A stretch of 55,365 bases of DNA, from contig JAEWLC010000079.1 of NCBI GenBank assembly GCA_023393475.1, positions 1-55,365 of the forward strand, written 5' to 3'. Both the position numbers and the translations under genes were made by a program. This document shows, piece after piece, positions 7,105-15,736 of this stretch (position 1 is the stretch's first letter; each line of letters starts with the position of its first letter). Source of the stretch: Pseudomonadota bacterium (GTDB lineage Bacteria; Pseudomonadota; Alphaproteobacteria; Rhizobiales; Devosiaceae). The notes beneath the pieces are model-generated. The model was not told where the DNA came from. It saw nothing but the letters and a program-made list of their open reading frames with translations, and did no database searches.

Positions 7105-8127
7105 TCAGCTGGGTGACATCGTGTGGCCCGTCCCGAGAACGACGATCGAGGCCCGGCCCTGCACCGGCGCCTCGGCGCTCGAGCACTTGATGGTGAAGGT
7201 CGCGCCATCGGCACGGAAGGTCACCACGGTGATGGGGCCCTCGAACGAGGCGGAAAGGATCTCCGCCGTCGGCTGGCCCTCGACCCAGGGGACGAGCCGG
7301 ATCTGTTCTGGCCGCAGCAGCAACCTCGTCCGCCCGGGGGCGACGACGCGGCCGACCTTGAGCCGGCCCAGCGGTGTCACCGCCTCGCCGTCCGCCACGT
7401 CGGCGTCGATAACGACCGCATCGCCGAGGAAGCGCGCGAGGCTTTCGGTACGCGGCTGCAGGTAGAGTTCGCGCGGATCGCCCGCCTGCACGATCCGGCC
7501 CTGCTCGAGCACGACCAGCTGGTCGGCAAAGCTCAGCGCCTCCTGCTGGTCGTGGGTCACGAGGATGCCGGTGATCCCGTCGGCGGCAAGGCGCGCCTTC
7601 ACCATCTCGCGCATATTGGTGCGCAGCCCGGCATCGAGCGCGGAAAAGGGTTCGTCGAACAGCATCAGCGTCGGGCGGCGGGCAAGCGCCCGGGCCAGCG
7701 CCACGCGCTGCTGCTGGCCGCCCGAGAGTTCGTGCGGCATGCGATGGGCCAGCGCGGGGTCGAGTTCGACGGCCCGCAGCAGTTCCTCGACGCGCCGGGC
7801 GTGTTCGCCACCATCCATGCCGAAGGCGATGTTGGCGCCGGCGGTCAGATGCGGAAACAGCGCTCCCTCCTGCGCGACGAGGCCGATCCCCCGCCGGTGG
7901 GCCGGGACATAGTCGTGGCCATTGGCGAGGACCTGTCCCCCCAGCCCGATACGGCCGGCATCGGGCGGCTCGAACCCGGCGATCAGGCGCAGCATCGTGG
8001 TCTTGCCCGAACCCGAAGCGCCGACGATCGCAGTCAGTCCGCCGCTGGCGACTTCGAGATCGACATTGTCGAGCGCAACGACATTGCCGTAGCGGCGCGT
8101 GATGCCGGTCAGCGAAAGCAGGGTCAT
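7105..8127 (-). CDS. fbpC: Ferric iron ABC transporter ATP-binding protein
   Basis: This 340-aa ATPase powers the permease encoded immediately upstream. Walker A GASGSGKT (36-43), signature LSGGQ (134-138), Walker B LMLFDEP (154-160) and a switch His in THDQ are all present. A C-terminal TOBE-like extension follows about residue 240. The start ATG 8127 overlaps the permease stop (ATGA), showing translational coupling. The order binding protein, permease, ATPase matches Fbp/Sfu iron importers. Polyamine or thiamine transporters share this layout, but the Tyr-cluster binding protein in the operon supports iron. Confidence 0.88.
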   Translation of the reverse strand: MTLLSLTGITRRYGNVVALDNVDLEVASGGLTAIVGASGSGKTTMLRLIAGFEPPDAGRIGLGGQVLANGHDYVPAHRRGIGLVAQEGALFPHLTAGANIAFGMDGGEHARRVEELLRAVELDPALAHRMPHELSGGQQQRVALARALARRPTLMLFDEPFSALDAGLRTNMREMVKARLAADGITGILVTHDQQEALSFADQLVVLEQGRIVQAGDPRELYLQPRTESLARFLGDAVVIDADVADGEAVTPLGRLKVGRVVAPGRTRLLLRPEQIRLVPWVEGQPTAEILSASFEGPITVVTFRADGATFTIKCSSAEAPVQGRASIVVLGTGHTMSPS

Positions 8128-9686
8128 TGTCCGATCGCCCGGTTGGACTGGCGACGCAGCAGCAGCGTCAGCGGCATTGAAACAAGGATGAGCAGCACCG
8201 CATAGGGCGCGGCTCCGGCATAGTCGATCTCGCTGGTCAGCGCCCAGAATTTTGTCGCCAGCGTACGCGTGCCGTTGGGTGCCAGCATCAGGGTCGCCGT
8301 CAGTTCGTTGGCGGCGCCCAGCGCGACGAGCAGGATGCTCGCGGCGATGCCCGGCGATGCGAGCCGCATCGTCACCTGCCAGACGGCGGCAACCGGCGGG
8401 CGGCCGAGGTTCATCGCGGCACGCTCGAGTTCGACCGGCACCTGCGCGATCGAGGAACGGAGCCCCGTCAGCGCGCGCGGCAGGAAGATCAGGGCATAGG
8501 CAAAGACCAGCGTCGCCACGGTCTGGTAGAGCGGCAGGGCGACCCGCACCGTTATCGCCACCAGCGCCAGCGCCACGATGATGCCGGGCAGCGCGCCGAC
8601 ATAGAGATGGCATGCCTCGAGCACCCGCTGCCAGCGCCCCGGCGCGCGCACCGCGATCCAGGCCATGGGCATGGCCAGTGCGGTCGCGACGATGCCGGCC
8701 AGCACCGCATAGAGCACCGTCTGCCCCAGCGCTGCCCCGACCTGGTCGAGCTTCCAGACGCCGAGACCGCCATGCCAGAGCCAACGGCCAAGGGTGACGA
8801 AGGTCACTCCCAGGGCCGCGACCACGACGGTGCAAAGCAGCAGAATGGCGGGAACCGTCCAGCGGCCCAGCGCCACCGGCACGACGCTGCGGGCCGAGCC
8901 CGAGCCGACGCGGGCATAGCGCCGATCGCCGCGAGCCAACGCCTCGCCACCCAGCAGCACGAGGCAGCAGAGAACCAGCACTCCGCCGAGCAGGTTCGCC
9001 GAGGGACCGTCATAGACCGACTGGAACTGGTCGACGATGGCCGTGGCGAAGGTGTCGTAGCGCATCAGGACGAAGAGCCCGTACTCGCCGAGAAGGTGCA
9101 GACCCACCAGCAACCCGCCGGCGCAGATCGACAGCCGCAGCTGCGGCAGGATCACCCGGAAGAACACCGCCGCGGGCCGCAAGCCAAGCGAGGCGGCATT
9201 GTCCTCGAGCGCCGGATCGAGCCGTCGCAACTGCGCCGCGACCGGCAGGTAGACAAACGGGAAGTAGGCGATGATCGCGATGGTGACGACGCCGGCAAGC
9301 CCGTGGAACGAGGGAAGAATGCTGCTCCACGCATAGCTCTGCACGAAGGCGGGAACACCCAGCGGCGCCACCATCAACCCGGCCCAGACGCCCGCGGCGG
9401 GCAGCTTCGTGCGCTCGGTCAGCCAGGCCAGCGTGACGCCGAGCACGATGCAGAGCGGCACGGTCAGCAGTTCGAGCCAGAGCGTATTGAGCAGCAGCTC
9501 GCCGACCTTGGGGCGGATAACCAGCCGGACCACTTCGTCCCAGCCGCTGGTGATCGCCACGGTGGCGATGAAGCCGAGTGGCACGAGGCTCGCGAGGGCG
9601 ACAAAGGTTGCACCCAGCAAGGCGAAGCCGCTTCCGGTCACGCGCCGGGTCGTCAGCGACAGTCTGGCTTCACTTGCGTCAGTCAA
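8124..9686 (-). CDS. fbpB: Ferric iron ABC transporter permease
   Basis: This 520-aa inner-membrane protein is a tandem fusion of two permease domains, each with about six helices, as is usual for FbpB/SfuB. Two cytoplasmic EAA-type loops are visible, one near residues 165-185 (DPALEDNAASLG) and one near 425-440 (ELERAAMNLG). The start is TTG 9686 with GAGGG seven bases upstream; no better ATG precedes the first helix. It lies 64 bp downstream of the binding-protein gene and overlaps the ATPase gene, so the three form one operon. It would carry iron released by the periplasmic protein into the cytosol. Confidence 0.87.
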   Translation of the reverse strand: MTDASEARLSLTTRRVTGSGFALLGATFVALASLVPLGFIATVAITSGWDEVVRLVIRPKVGELLLNTLWLELLTVPLCIVLGVTLAWLTERTKLPAAGVWAGLMVAPLGVPAFVQSYAWSSILPSFHGLAGVVTIAIIAYFPFVYLPVAAQLRRLDPALEDNAASLGLRPAAVFFRVILPQLRLSICAGGLLVGLHLLGEYGLFVLMRYDTFATAIVDQFQSVYDGPSANLLGGVLVLCCLVLLGGEALARGDRRYARVGSGSARSVVPVALGRWTVPAILLLCTVVVAALGVTFVTLGRWLWHGGLGVWKLDQVGAALGQTVLYAVLAGIVATALAMPMAWIAVRAPGRWQRVLEACHLYVGALPGIIVALALVAITVRVALPLYQTVATLVFAYALIFLPRALTGLRSSIAQVPVELERAAMNLGRPPVAAVWQVTMRLASPGIAASILLVALGAANELTATLMLAPNGTRTLATKFWALTSEIDYAGAAPYAVLLILVSMPLTLLLRRQSNRAIGQ

Positions 9687-9750
9687 TATGCCCTCGAAGC
9701 AGCGGGGCGGCCCGGAAGTGCCGCCCCGCCAGTGGTTGCGGTCCGGCTCC

Positions 9751-10749
9751 CTAGAGCAGGCCCGCCGCAGTCATGAGTTCAGTGACCTTTGCGCTGTCGA
9801 GCTTGGTCGGGTCAAGCTCGGGCGCCTCAAGCTCAGCGAGCGGGACCAGCGCGGCATTGGCGGCTTCGCCGACGCCGATGGCATATTCGAACGAGGTCCC
9901 CTCCCGCAGCACCTTCTGGCCACCGGGGCCGGCGATCCACTTGAGGAACTGCGTTGCCTCATCCTTGTGCTTGGAGGATGCCAGCACGCCGCCACCCGAG
10001 ATCGAGACGAACGCGCCCGGGTCCTGGCCCTTGAAGTAGTGCAGCGCGACGTTACCGCTGTTTTCCTTGGTGCCGGCCTGATCGCCGAACCAGTAGTAGT
10101 GGTAGATCACTGCGCCATCGAATTCGCCCTTGTTCACCGCGGCCATGGCGGCGCGGTTGCCGCGAACCGGCGTGGCGTTTTCCTTCATGGCGGTCAGCCA
10201 GGCCGACGTCGCCTCATCGCCCTTCAGGGCAAGCAGCGCACCCACGATGGCCTGGAAGTCCGCGCCGCTCGGCGAAGCGGTCCAGCGGCCCTTCCATGAG
10301 GGATCGGCGAGATCGAGCATGGACTTGGGCAGGGTGCCGGCATCGAGCTTGCGGGTGTCGTAGGCGAAAACGGTCGAGCGGGCGGCGATGCCGGTCCAGT
10401 GCCCGTTGGCCGGACGATACTCGACCGGGACGAGATCGAGGACGTCCTGCGGCAGGGGCTCGAACAGGCCCGCGTTGTCGACCAGCACCATGGCCGGCGA
10501 GTTCTCGGTGAGGAACAGGTCGGCAGGCGAGTTCGCGCCTTCCTGCAGGATCTGGTTGCCGACCTCGAGGTCGCTGCCCTGGCGGATGGTCACCTTGATG
10601 CCGGTTTCGGCAGTGAAGGCGTCGGCCCATTCCTGTGTCAGCGACTCGTGCTGGGCGTTGTAGACGAGAATACCCTCGTCCTGTGCCATGGCGGGCAGGG
10701 TGAATGCAGCGAGCGCAATGCCGGCAAGCAGTGATAGGCGAAACTTCAT
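9751..10749 (-). CDS. fbpA: Ferric iron-binding periplasmic protein
   Basis: This 332-aa protein has a signal peptide cleaved after AMA (about residue 22) and the mature start QDEGILVYNAQ. The iron-site pattern of FbpA proteins is visible: H34 near the N-terminus and the Tyr cluster in IYHYYW (Y216, Y218, Y219). It would bind ferric ion in the periplasm and hand it to the permease. CCGGAGG lies 8 bases upstream of ATG. The upstream region holds a TTGACC/TAATCC promoter overlapped by an inverted repeat that may be a metal-dependent operator. First gene of the three-gene operon. Confidence 0.9.
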   Translation of the reverse strand: MKFRLSLLAGIALAAFTLPAMAQDEGILVYNAQHESLTQEWADAFTAETGIKVTIRQGSDLEVGNQILQEGANSPADLFLTENSPAMVLVDNAGLFEPLPQDVLDLVPVEYRPANGHWTGIAARSTVFAYDTRKLDAGTLPKSMLDLADPSWKGRWTASPSGADFQAIVGALLALKGDEATSAWLTAMKENATPVRGNRAAMAAVNKGEFDGAVIYHYYWFGDQAGTKENSGNVALHYFKGQDPGAFVSISGGGVLASSKHKDEATQFLKWIAGPGGQKVLREGTSFEYAIGVGEAANAALVPLAELEAPELDPTKLDSAKVTELMTAAGLL

Positions 10750-10781
10750 CTCGAACCTCCGGGAGAACCTGGGCGGGGTCC

Positions 10782-10811
10782 GGATTAGGTAAACCTGAGA
10801 CGCAAGGTCAA
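10782..10811 (-). promoter_or_regulatory. Promoter and possible metalloregulator site of fbpABC
   Basis: On the minus strand, -35 TTGACC (10811-10806) and -10 TAATCC (10787-10782) are separated by 18 bases. The -10 is overlapped by TTAGGTAAACCTGA (10785-10798), an inverted repeat with AGGT/ACCT arms. It recalls DtxR/IdeR-type boxes but is not a RirA or Irr consensus. Repression by iron is plausible; the regulator is unknown. Confidence 0.45.
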
Positions 10812-10873
10812 CAAGAATCGACCCAGTCTGGAACGCTTCTATACTGGGCCGTTCACATGACCGTGAGCCGATA

Positions 10874-11911
10874 CTATTGCACCGGGGATGGGAGGTGCTG
10901 GCGCAGGCGGTCCATCCAGCGGCGAGCGTCGAGGTGCTGCCAGACCTGCTCGCGATCGGTGAGTGGCAGGTGGCTTTCCGACCAGCGGACGAGGTTTTCC
11001 GGATCGGTCAGCTCCTCCAGCCGGTCGATCAGCACCACGGGCAGGCCCTCGTACAGCGGGTCTAGGCTCTAGCGGGTGGTAACGACAATGGCCCCCAGGT
11101 ACAGCGCTTCCCAGGTCCGGTAGCAATCGAGCCCGTTCCCCCTGAGGCTGAGCACGAACCGGCTCCCGGCATAGCGTCGCCAGGTCGTGCACTGGGTGAT
11201 GCGCCGCGACTGGACGAAGGCGTGCGGGGCGTTGTTCAGCAGCGCCAATGCTATCCGCCGCTCCCCCGATGCGGGGCTGATACCGATATCGGAATAGAGT
11301 ATCGGCGGCCGCTCAGCGGCCGGTCGCGCCGCCATGGCCAGCGCGCGGAGTTGCTCGGCGGATTTCCGCGGGCTGCCGAAAGGCCTCGGGACGTGCAGCG
11401 CAAGCCCGATCGGGAACGGCCGGATCACCGGATGGTCGGTGACGACGCAGTTCTGCGTGTACCAGGCCTTGAGCCAGGGCGAGGCCAGCAGCCGGTCGAC
11501 CGTGTCCTTGGGCAACTCGAACGGCACCGACGAATCCCCGTCGGTGGTGAGCAGCACGAAGGGCCGGGTGATGGTGGGCAGCACGTGCGCGGCGAAGGCG
11601 TCGATGTCGACTGCCTCGTCCTCGCGGGAGCGTGTCCCCAGCCGGACCCAGACCACGCCGGCAGCCCCGGCAAACGAACCCGTCATCACGTCCCCGGGCT
11701 GGATCAGCTCGGTGTGCTGGGCCCAGTAGCCCGGCGGTCCCGCCATGTCGCAGAGCTGCGCGATGCCCTTCGACCAGAGCAGTTGCCCGTCCGGCAGGTC
11801 GTCGGAGTCGTGCGTGCGCTCCGCGACGCCCGCGGCCGCGCGCAACGCCAGTTGCCGCAGCCTGCGATCTAGCCGGTCGAGACCCTCCGGCAGTGTCCGA
11901 CCACGCCTCAT
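10874..11911 (-). pseudogene. Exostosin-like glycosyltransferase interrupted by an in-frame amber stop
   Basis: From ATG 11911 the frame encodes 280 residues, meets TAG at 11071-11069, then continues in the same frame for 64 more codons to TAG at 10874. The junction reads ...EALYLGAIVVTTR, stop, SLDPLYEGLPVVLIDR. This is the conserved donor-binding end of exostosin-like glycosyltransferases, normally continuous. SRFVLSLRGNGLDCYRTWEALYLG is the best-preserved family segment. The protein would be cytosolic and transfer a sugar to a polysaccharide or glycan. A single base change would restore the frame, so the gene is either a recent nonsense mutant or carries a sequencing error. A start further upstream (about 11974) is possible. 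It is divergent from the MFS gene and isolated from other polysaccharide genes. Confidence 0.8.
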
Positions 11912-12079
11912 GCTGCCGCCACGCCCCAATATCTGCTGCCCATGTCGCTCCCTCGCATTGCGCCCCCTCATGCCGCCATGACGACCCATCGGCAAGCCGG
12001 ATTTTGGTGGTCTCTCAAGGGGGATAGGCGCAACGTCTCGATTGTGTCGGCGTGGCCGACATGCCATCCAGACTGTCAT

Positions 12080-13294
12080 ATGACAGACCCCGCCCCGCAC
12101 GTTCTCCGCTCGATTCCGTTCCGCCATTTCCTCTCCTCGCGCGCGCTCTCCTCGATCGCGTTCCAGGGGTCGGCGGTCGCCATCGGCTGGCTGGTCTACG
12201 ACCGGACGCGCAACCCGTTCGACCTCGGACTGGTGGGCCTGTTTCAGTTCATGCCGATGCTGGTGCTCACCCTCGTCGCCGGACAGGTGGCAGACCAGTT
12301 CGACCGGCGCCGGATCGCCTTCATCTGCCAGGTGATCGAAGCTGTCGTGATGTGCGGCATTGCGCTCGGCGTGTGGCAGGGCTGGTTGCCGACCTGGGGC
12401 ATTTTTGTCGGCGTCGCGCTGATGGGGGCCGCGCAAGCCTTCGAGCGCCCGACCATGGCGGCGCTGCTGCCGAGCATCGTGCCGACCACGCAGTTGCAAA
12501 GCGCCGTCGCCACCTCGACCTCGGTGATGCAGACCGCCATGGTGCTCGGGCCGGCGATCGGTGGCGTGCTCTATGGCTTCGGCGCGGTCGTGCCGTTCGC
12601 CTTCTCGGCGCTCTGCTTTGTCATCGCCAGCTTCAACGTCGTCGCCATACCTGCGCCGGCAAACCAGCTGAAGCGCACGCCGGTGACGCTGGAATCGGTG
12701 TTTGCCGGCATCGCCTTCATCAAGAGCCGGCCGCTGATGCTGGGCTGCATCTCGCTCGACCTCTTCGCCGTGCTGCTCGGCGGCGCCACCGCGCTGCTGC
12801 CGGTCTATGCGCGCGACATCCTGATGGCCGGCCCGTGGGCGCTGGGGTTCCTCCGCACCGCACCGGCCATCGGCGCAGTGGCCATGTCGCTCTATCTCGC
12901 GCGCTTCCCGCTCAAGCACAGCGTCGGCATCACCATGCTGTGGGCGGTCGGGGTGTTCGGGCTCGCGACCATCGTCTTCGCCTTCTCCACCAACATCGTC
13001 CTGTCGGTCGTCATACTGCTGACGCTGGGCGCGGCCGATACGATCAGCGTCGTGATCCGCTCTTCGCTGGTGCAGCTGCTAACGCCGGACGAGATGCGCG
13101 GCCGGGTGAATGCCGTGAACTCGCTGTTCATCGGCGCATCGAACCAGCTCGGCGAGTTCCGTGCCGGCGTTGCGGCCGGCCTCATGGGGCCGGTATTGGC
13201 CGTGGCGGTGGGCGGGCTGGGAACCATCGCCGTGGTGCTGGCCTGGTCCCGGTTGTTCCCCACCCTCCGCAAGGTCGATACGCTCGCGGGCTGA
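12080..13294 (+). CDS. MFS transporter, EntS-like exporter family
   Basis: This 404-aa protein has about 12 hydrophobic helices with the motif DQFDRRR in the loop between helices 2 and 3 (the MFS motif A region) and the exporter-like LQSAVATSTSVMQTAMVLGPAIGG. The pattern resembles EntS-type siderophore exporters and drug exporters. The start at ATG 12080 (MTDPAPHVLRS) is chosen because the following residues match the family start; a longer in-frame extension to 11942 is overlapped by the divergent glycosyltransferase and lacks family character. No clear ribosome binding site is seen. It ends 3 bp before the convergent sugar-acid dehydratase. Proximity to fbpABC makes siderophore export possible, but no siderophore synthesis gene is nearby. 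Confidence 0.85.
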   Translation: MTDPAPHVLRSIPFRHFLSSRALSSIAFQGSAVAIGWLVYDRTRNPFDLGLVGLFQFMPMLVLTLVAGQVADQFDRRRIAFICQVIEAVVMCGIALGVWQGWLPTWGIFVGVALMGAAQAFERPTMAALLPSIVPTTQLQSAVATSTSVMQTAMVLGPAIGGVLYGFGAVVPFAFSALCFVIASFNVVAIPAPANQLKRTPVTLESVFAGIAFIKSRPLMLGCISLDLFAVLLGGATALLPVYARDILMAGPWALGFLRTAPAIGAVAMSLYLARFPLKHSVGITMLWAVGVFGLATIVFAFSTNIVLSVVILLTLGAADTISVVIRSSLVQLLTPDEMRGRVNAVNSLFIGASNQLGEFRAGVAAGLMGPVLAVAVGGLGTIAVVLAWSRLFPTLRKVDTLAG

Positions 13295-13297
13295 CGC

Positions 13298-14602
13298 CTA
13301 TTCGGGCCAGCGGTTGTCCGGGCGCCAGAAGCCCAGCTTTGGCGTGTTCCACTCGTCCGTGGGAAGGAACATCGTTCCCGGCGTCCGGAGATTCTCTTCG
13401 ATCGCATCGAGGTTGAGGTCGATGCCGAGGCCCGGCTTTTCCGGCACCTTCACGAAGCCATCGGCCATGTAGTCCGGCGCGAGCCCGGTGACGAGGCTCT
13501 CCCAGAACGGCAGGTCGAGGCCGTGGTGCTCGCAGGCGAGGAAGCTCGAGATCGCCGCCGCCGTGTGGATGTTGGCCATGAAGCCGATGGGCGAGCCGGC
13601 GCAGTGGAGCGCGGTCGGGATGCCCTCCTCCTCGGCATCGTCGGAGATGCGCTTGGTCTCCATCAGCCCGCCCGAGGTCAAGAGGTCCGGGTGAACGATG
13701 TCGACGGCGCGGGTGCGGATCGCCTCGCGGAAGCCGTCGCGCAGGTACCAGTCCTCACCGGCCGCGATCGGGGTCAGCAGAGCGTCCGACACATGCTTGT
13801 GGCCGGGGATGTCGAAGCGCGACACCGGGTCTTCCATCCAGGCGAGGTCGTAGGGCTCGAGTGCCTTGCCGAGCCGGATCACCTCGTCGGCGGTAAGGTA
13901 GCCCTCGCCAAAGTGGTCGACGCAAATCTGCACGTCATTGCCGACAGCCTTGCGAACTTCCGCGACGACATGGGCGGCCTGCTCGATGGTCTTGTCGGTA
14001 AGCTTCACGCCGCGACCGGCCATGGGAGTCTTGAACCACTTGCCCATGTCGAAATCGGTTTCGTGCGGGGCATCATGGCCGATCAGCGGATGCTCGCCGG
14101 TTTCGAACAGGCTGGGGCGGAGGTCGAACTTGATCCAGGTGAGGCCGCGGGCGCGCCGGCCCTTCACCGCCGCGACGAAATCCTCGGGGGTCGGATCGTC
14201 CGGGGTCGGGGTGTCGCCGTAGAGGCGGACCTTGTCGCGGTACTTGCCACCGAGCAGCTGGTAGCAGGGCACGCCGTAGATCTTGCCGATCAGGTCCATC
14301 AGCGCGATCTCGATGCCCGAGACGCCGCCACCCTCGCGCCCCCAGTTGCCGAAGCGCTTGATAGCGCGGAAGATCATGTCGACGTTGCAGGGGTTCTGCC
14401 CTACGAGGATCGACTTGTACTGCAGCGCATTCACGGCATGGCCGGCATCGCGCACTTCGCCGAGGCCATAGACACCCTGATTGGTGTCGATCCTGAGGAT
14501 TGGGTAATCGTAGTTGGCCGCCACGACGGCGAGCCGCATGTCGGTGATGCGCAGCTCGGTCGGCTGCGAGTTGCGGTTGATGGCGTTCTCGATCGTGCTC
14601 AT
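13298..14602 (-). CDS. Mandelate racemase/muconate lactonizing enzyme family dehydratase, type B
   Basis: This 434-aa enolase-superfamily enzyme has a 17-residue N-terminal leader before LRITDMRL. Active-site candidates are K158 and D160 (IKFD) on the second barrel strand, metal ligands D229 (VDHFG), E257 (WMEDP) and E283 (AAGED), and H333 (LHCAG) with D305. It shares leader, KxD and DH[F/L]G with the gene at 42334-43683. It lies 13 bp after the DHDPS-family gene, so the two form an operon. The likely job is dehydration of an acid sugar whose 2-keto-3-deoxy product the neighbour then processes. Substrate is unknown. ATG 14602 has GGAACGAG upstream. Confidence 0.88.
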   Translation of the reverse strand: MSTIENAINRNSQPTELRITDMRLAVVAANYDYPILRIDTNQGVYGLGEVRDAGHAVNALQYKSILVGQNPCNVDMIFRAIKRFGNWGREGGGVSGIEIALMDLIGKIYGVPCYQLLGGKYRDKVRLYGDTPTPDDPTPEDFVAAVKGRRARGLTWIKFDLRPSLFETGEHPLIGHDAPHETDFDMGKWFKTPMAGRGVKLTDKTIEQAAHVVAEVRKAVGNDVQICVDHFGEGYLTADEVIRLGKALEPYDLAWMEDPVSRFDIPGHKHVSDALLTPIAAGEDWYLRDGFREAIRTRAVDIVHPDLLTSGGLMETKRISDDAEEEGIPTALHCAGSPIGFMANIHTAAAISSFLACEHHGLDLPFWESLVTGLAPDYMADGFVKVPEKPGLGIDLNLDAIEENLRTPGTMFLPTDEWNTPKLGFWRPDNRWPE

Positions 14603-14615
14603 CGCTCGTTCCTGG

Positions 14616-15539
14616 TTAGCGGCGGTGCCGGTAGGCCGGCAGCATGAATTCGGTGAGGTCGTCCATGATGGTCGCCGCCTCTTCGCGCGCCTGATCGTCG
14701 AGGGCGCGGAAGCCGGACTGGCGGACGGCAGAGCTGCCGATGACGCCGCGCATCTTCAGCACCTCCTTCATCAGCGGCATGCCGTAGTTGCTCTCCATGT
14801 CGAGCAGCGGCAGCAGGCGCTGGAAGATGTTGCGGGCGCGCTTGTCTTCCTTGGCTTCGATGGCGTTCCAGAGTGCGACGTGGACGTCGGCGATCTCGCA
14901 GGCCGGCATGGTGCCGGAAACGCCGTGGCGGACCTCCTCCATCAGGGTCTTACCGGCCTTGCCGCCCATCACGCCTTCAACCTTGTCGCCGCAGAGGCGC
15001 AGGATCTCGCCGACGGTCTGGGCGGGATAGCCCGACTCTTCCTTGATGAAGCGGGCATTCGGGATCTCGTCGACCAGTTCGGCCAAGAGGCTCGCGCTCA
15101 TCGGCGAGGCGCCTTGCCCGGCGACGTTCTGCAGCACCAGAGGCAGAGAGGTCGCCGCTGCGATGGCGCGGTAGTGCGCCCTGATCTCGGCCGGTGTAGC
15201 GGGGTGCAGCGTCGGCGGTAGCGACATCACCGCATCGGCGCCGATCGCTTCGGCCTGGCGGGCGTAGTCCGCGGCGATCGAATGGTGTGGGGCGGATACG
15301 GCGACGATCGCCGGCACCTTGCCCTTCACCGCCCCGACAACGATCTCGGCCGCCCGCCGGCGCTCCGCCTCGTTCAGGTAGCCGCCCTCGCTCGCCAGCG
15401 CATTGGCGACAACGCCATGCACCCCGGCGGCGAGGCAGAATTCCATCGTGCTCTCGAGCCCCGCTTCGTCGAGCTTGGCGTCGTGCGTGAACGGCGTCGT
15501 GACGATGACGAAGATGCCGCGGAAACTGTTGCGATCCAT
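14616..15539 (-). CDS. DHDPS/N-acetylneuraminate lyase family aldolase or dehydratase (first copy)
   Basis: This 307-aa TIM-barrel protein has the Schiff-base lysine K166 in FIKEES. The Tyr of the usual YN-P motif is replaced by Gln (Q137 in LVLQNVAG), and the substrate-carboxylate motif is ASEGG (49-53) rather than GTTGE. These changes argue against dihydrodipicolinate synthase proper and for a 2-keto-3-deoxy sugar-acid aldolase or dehydratase. It is the first gene of a two-gene operon with the type B dehydratase and is divergent from a GntR regulator. GAGGG precedes ATG 15539. The product would be pyruvate plus an aldehyde, or a 2-oxo acid semialdehyde. Confidence 0.85.
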   Translation of the reverse strand: MDRNSFRGIFVIVTTPFTHDAKLDEAGLESTMEFCLAAGVHGVVANALASEGGYLNEAERRRAAEIVVGAVKGKVPAIVAVSAPHHSIAADYARQAEAIGADAVMSLPPTLHPATPAEIRAHYRAIAAATSLPLVLQNVAGQGASPMSASLLAELVDEIPNARFIKEESGYPAQTVGEILRLCGDKVEGVMGGKAGKTLMEEVRHGVSGTMPACEIADVHVALWNAIEAKEDKRARNIFQRLLPLLDMESNYGMPLMKEVLKMRGVIGSSAVRQSGFRALDDQAREEAATIMDDLTEFMLPAYRHRR

Positions 15540-15668
15540 GCTGCCCTCTACTCGAAGAGCAGCAACGCTCGCGTCCGGCGCGCGACGAACGGCCGGTGGC
15601 GCTGCAATGCTCCTCCCACAACGGCGTGGCCTCCACTCTGCCAGTCCGTCTTGAGATGGAGCGTGCGA

Positions 15669-15701
15669 GATCGTATCAAATCTGTCAATATCGTATACGA
15701 T
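15669..15701. promoter_or_regulatory. GntR (FadR-type) operator
   Basis: ATCGTATACGAT at 15690-15701 is a perfect 12-bp palindrome of the kind bound by FadR-subfamily GntR regulators. A partial copy, GATCGTATC, lies at 15669-15677. Both sit in the divergent region between the DHDPS/dehydratase operon and the GntR gene. The adjacent regulator is the obvious candidate; binding would control both directions. Confidence 0.7.
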
Positions 15702-15736
15702 CGGACTTCAGTCGAATCCTCGCGTGAGGGGTGAGC

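Noticed and set aside
8128..8835. Extension of the fbpC reading frame upstream of 8127
   Set aside because: This part lies out of frame over the fbpB permease gene; ATG 8127 overlapping the fbpB stop is the natural start.
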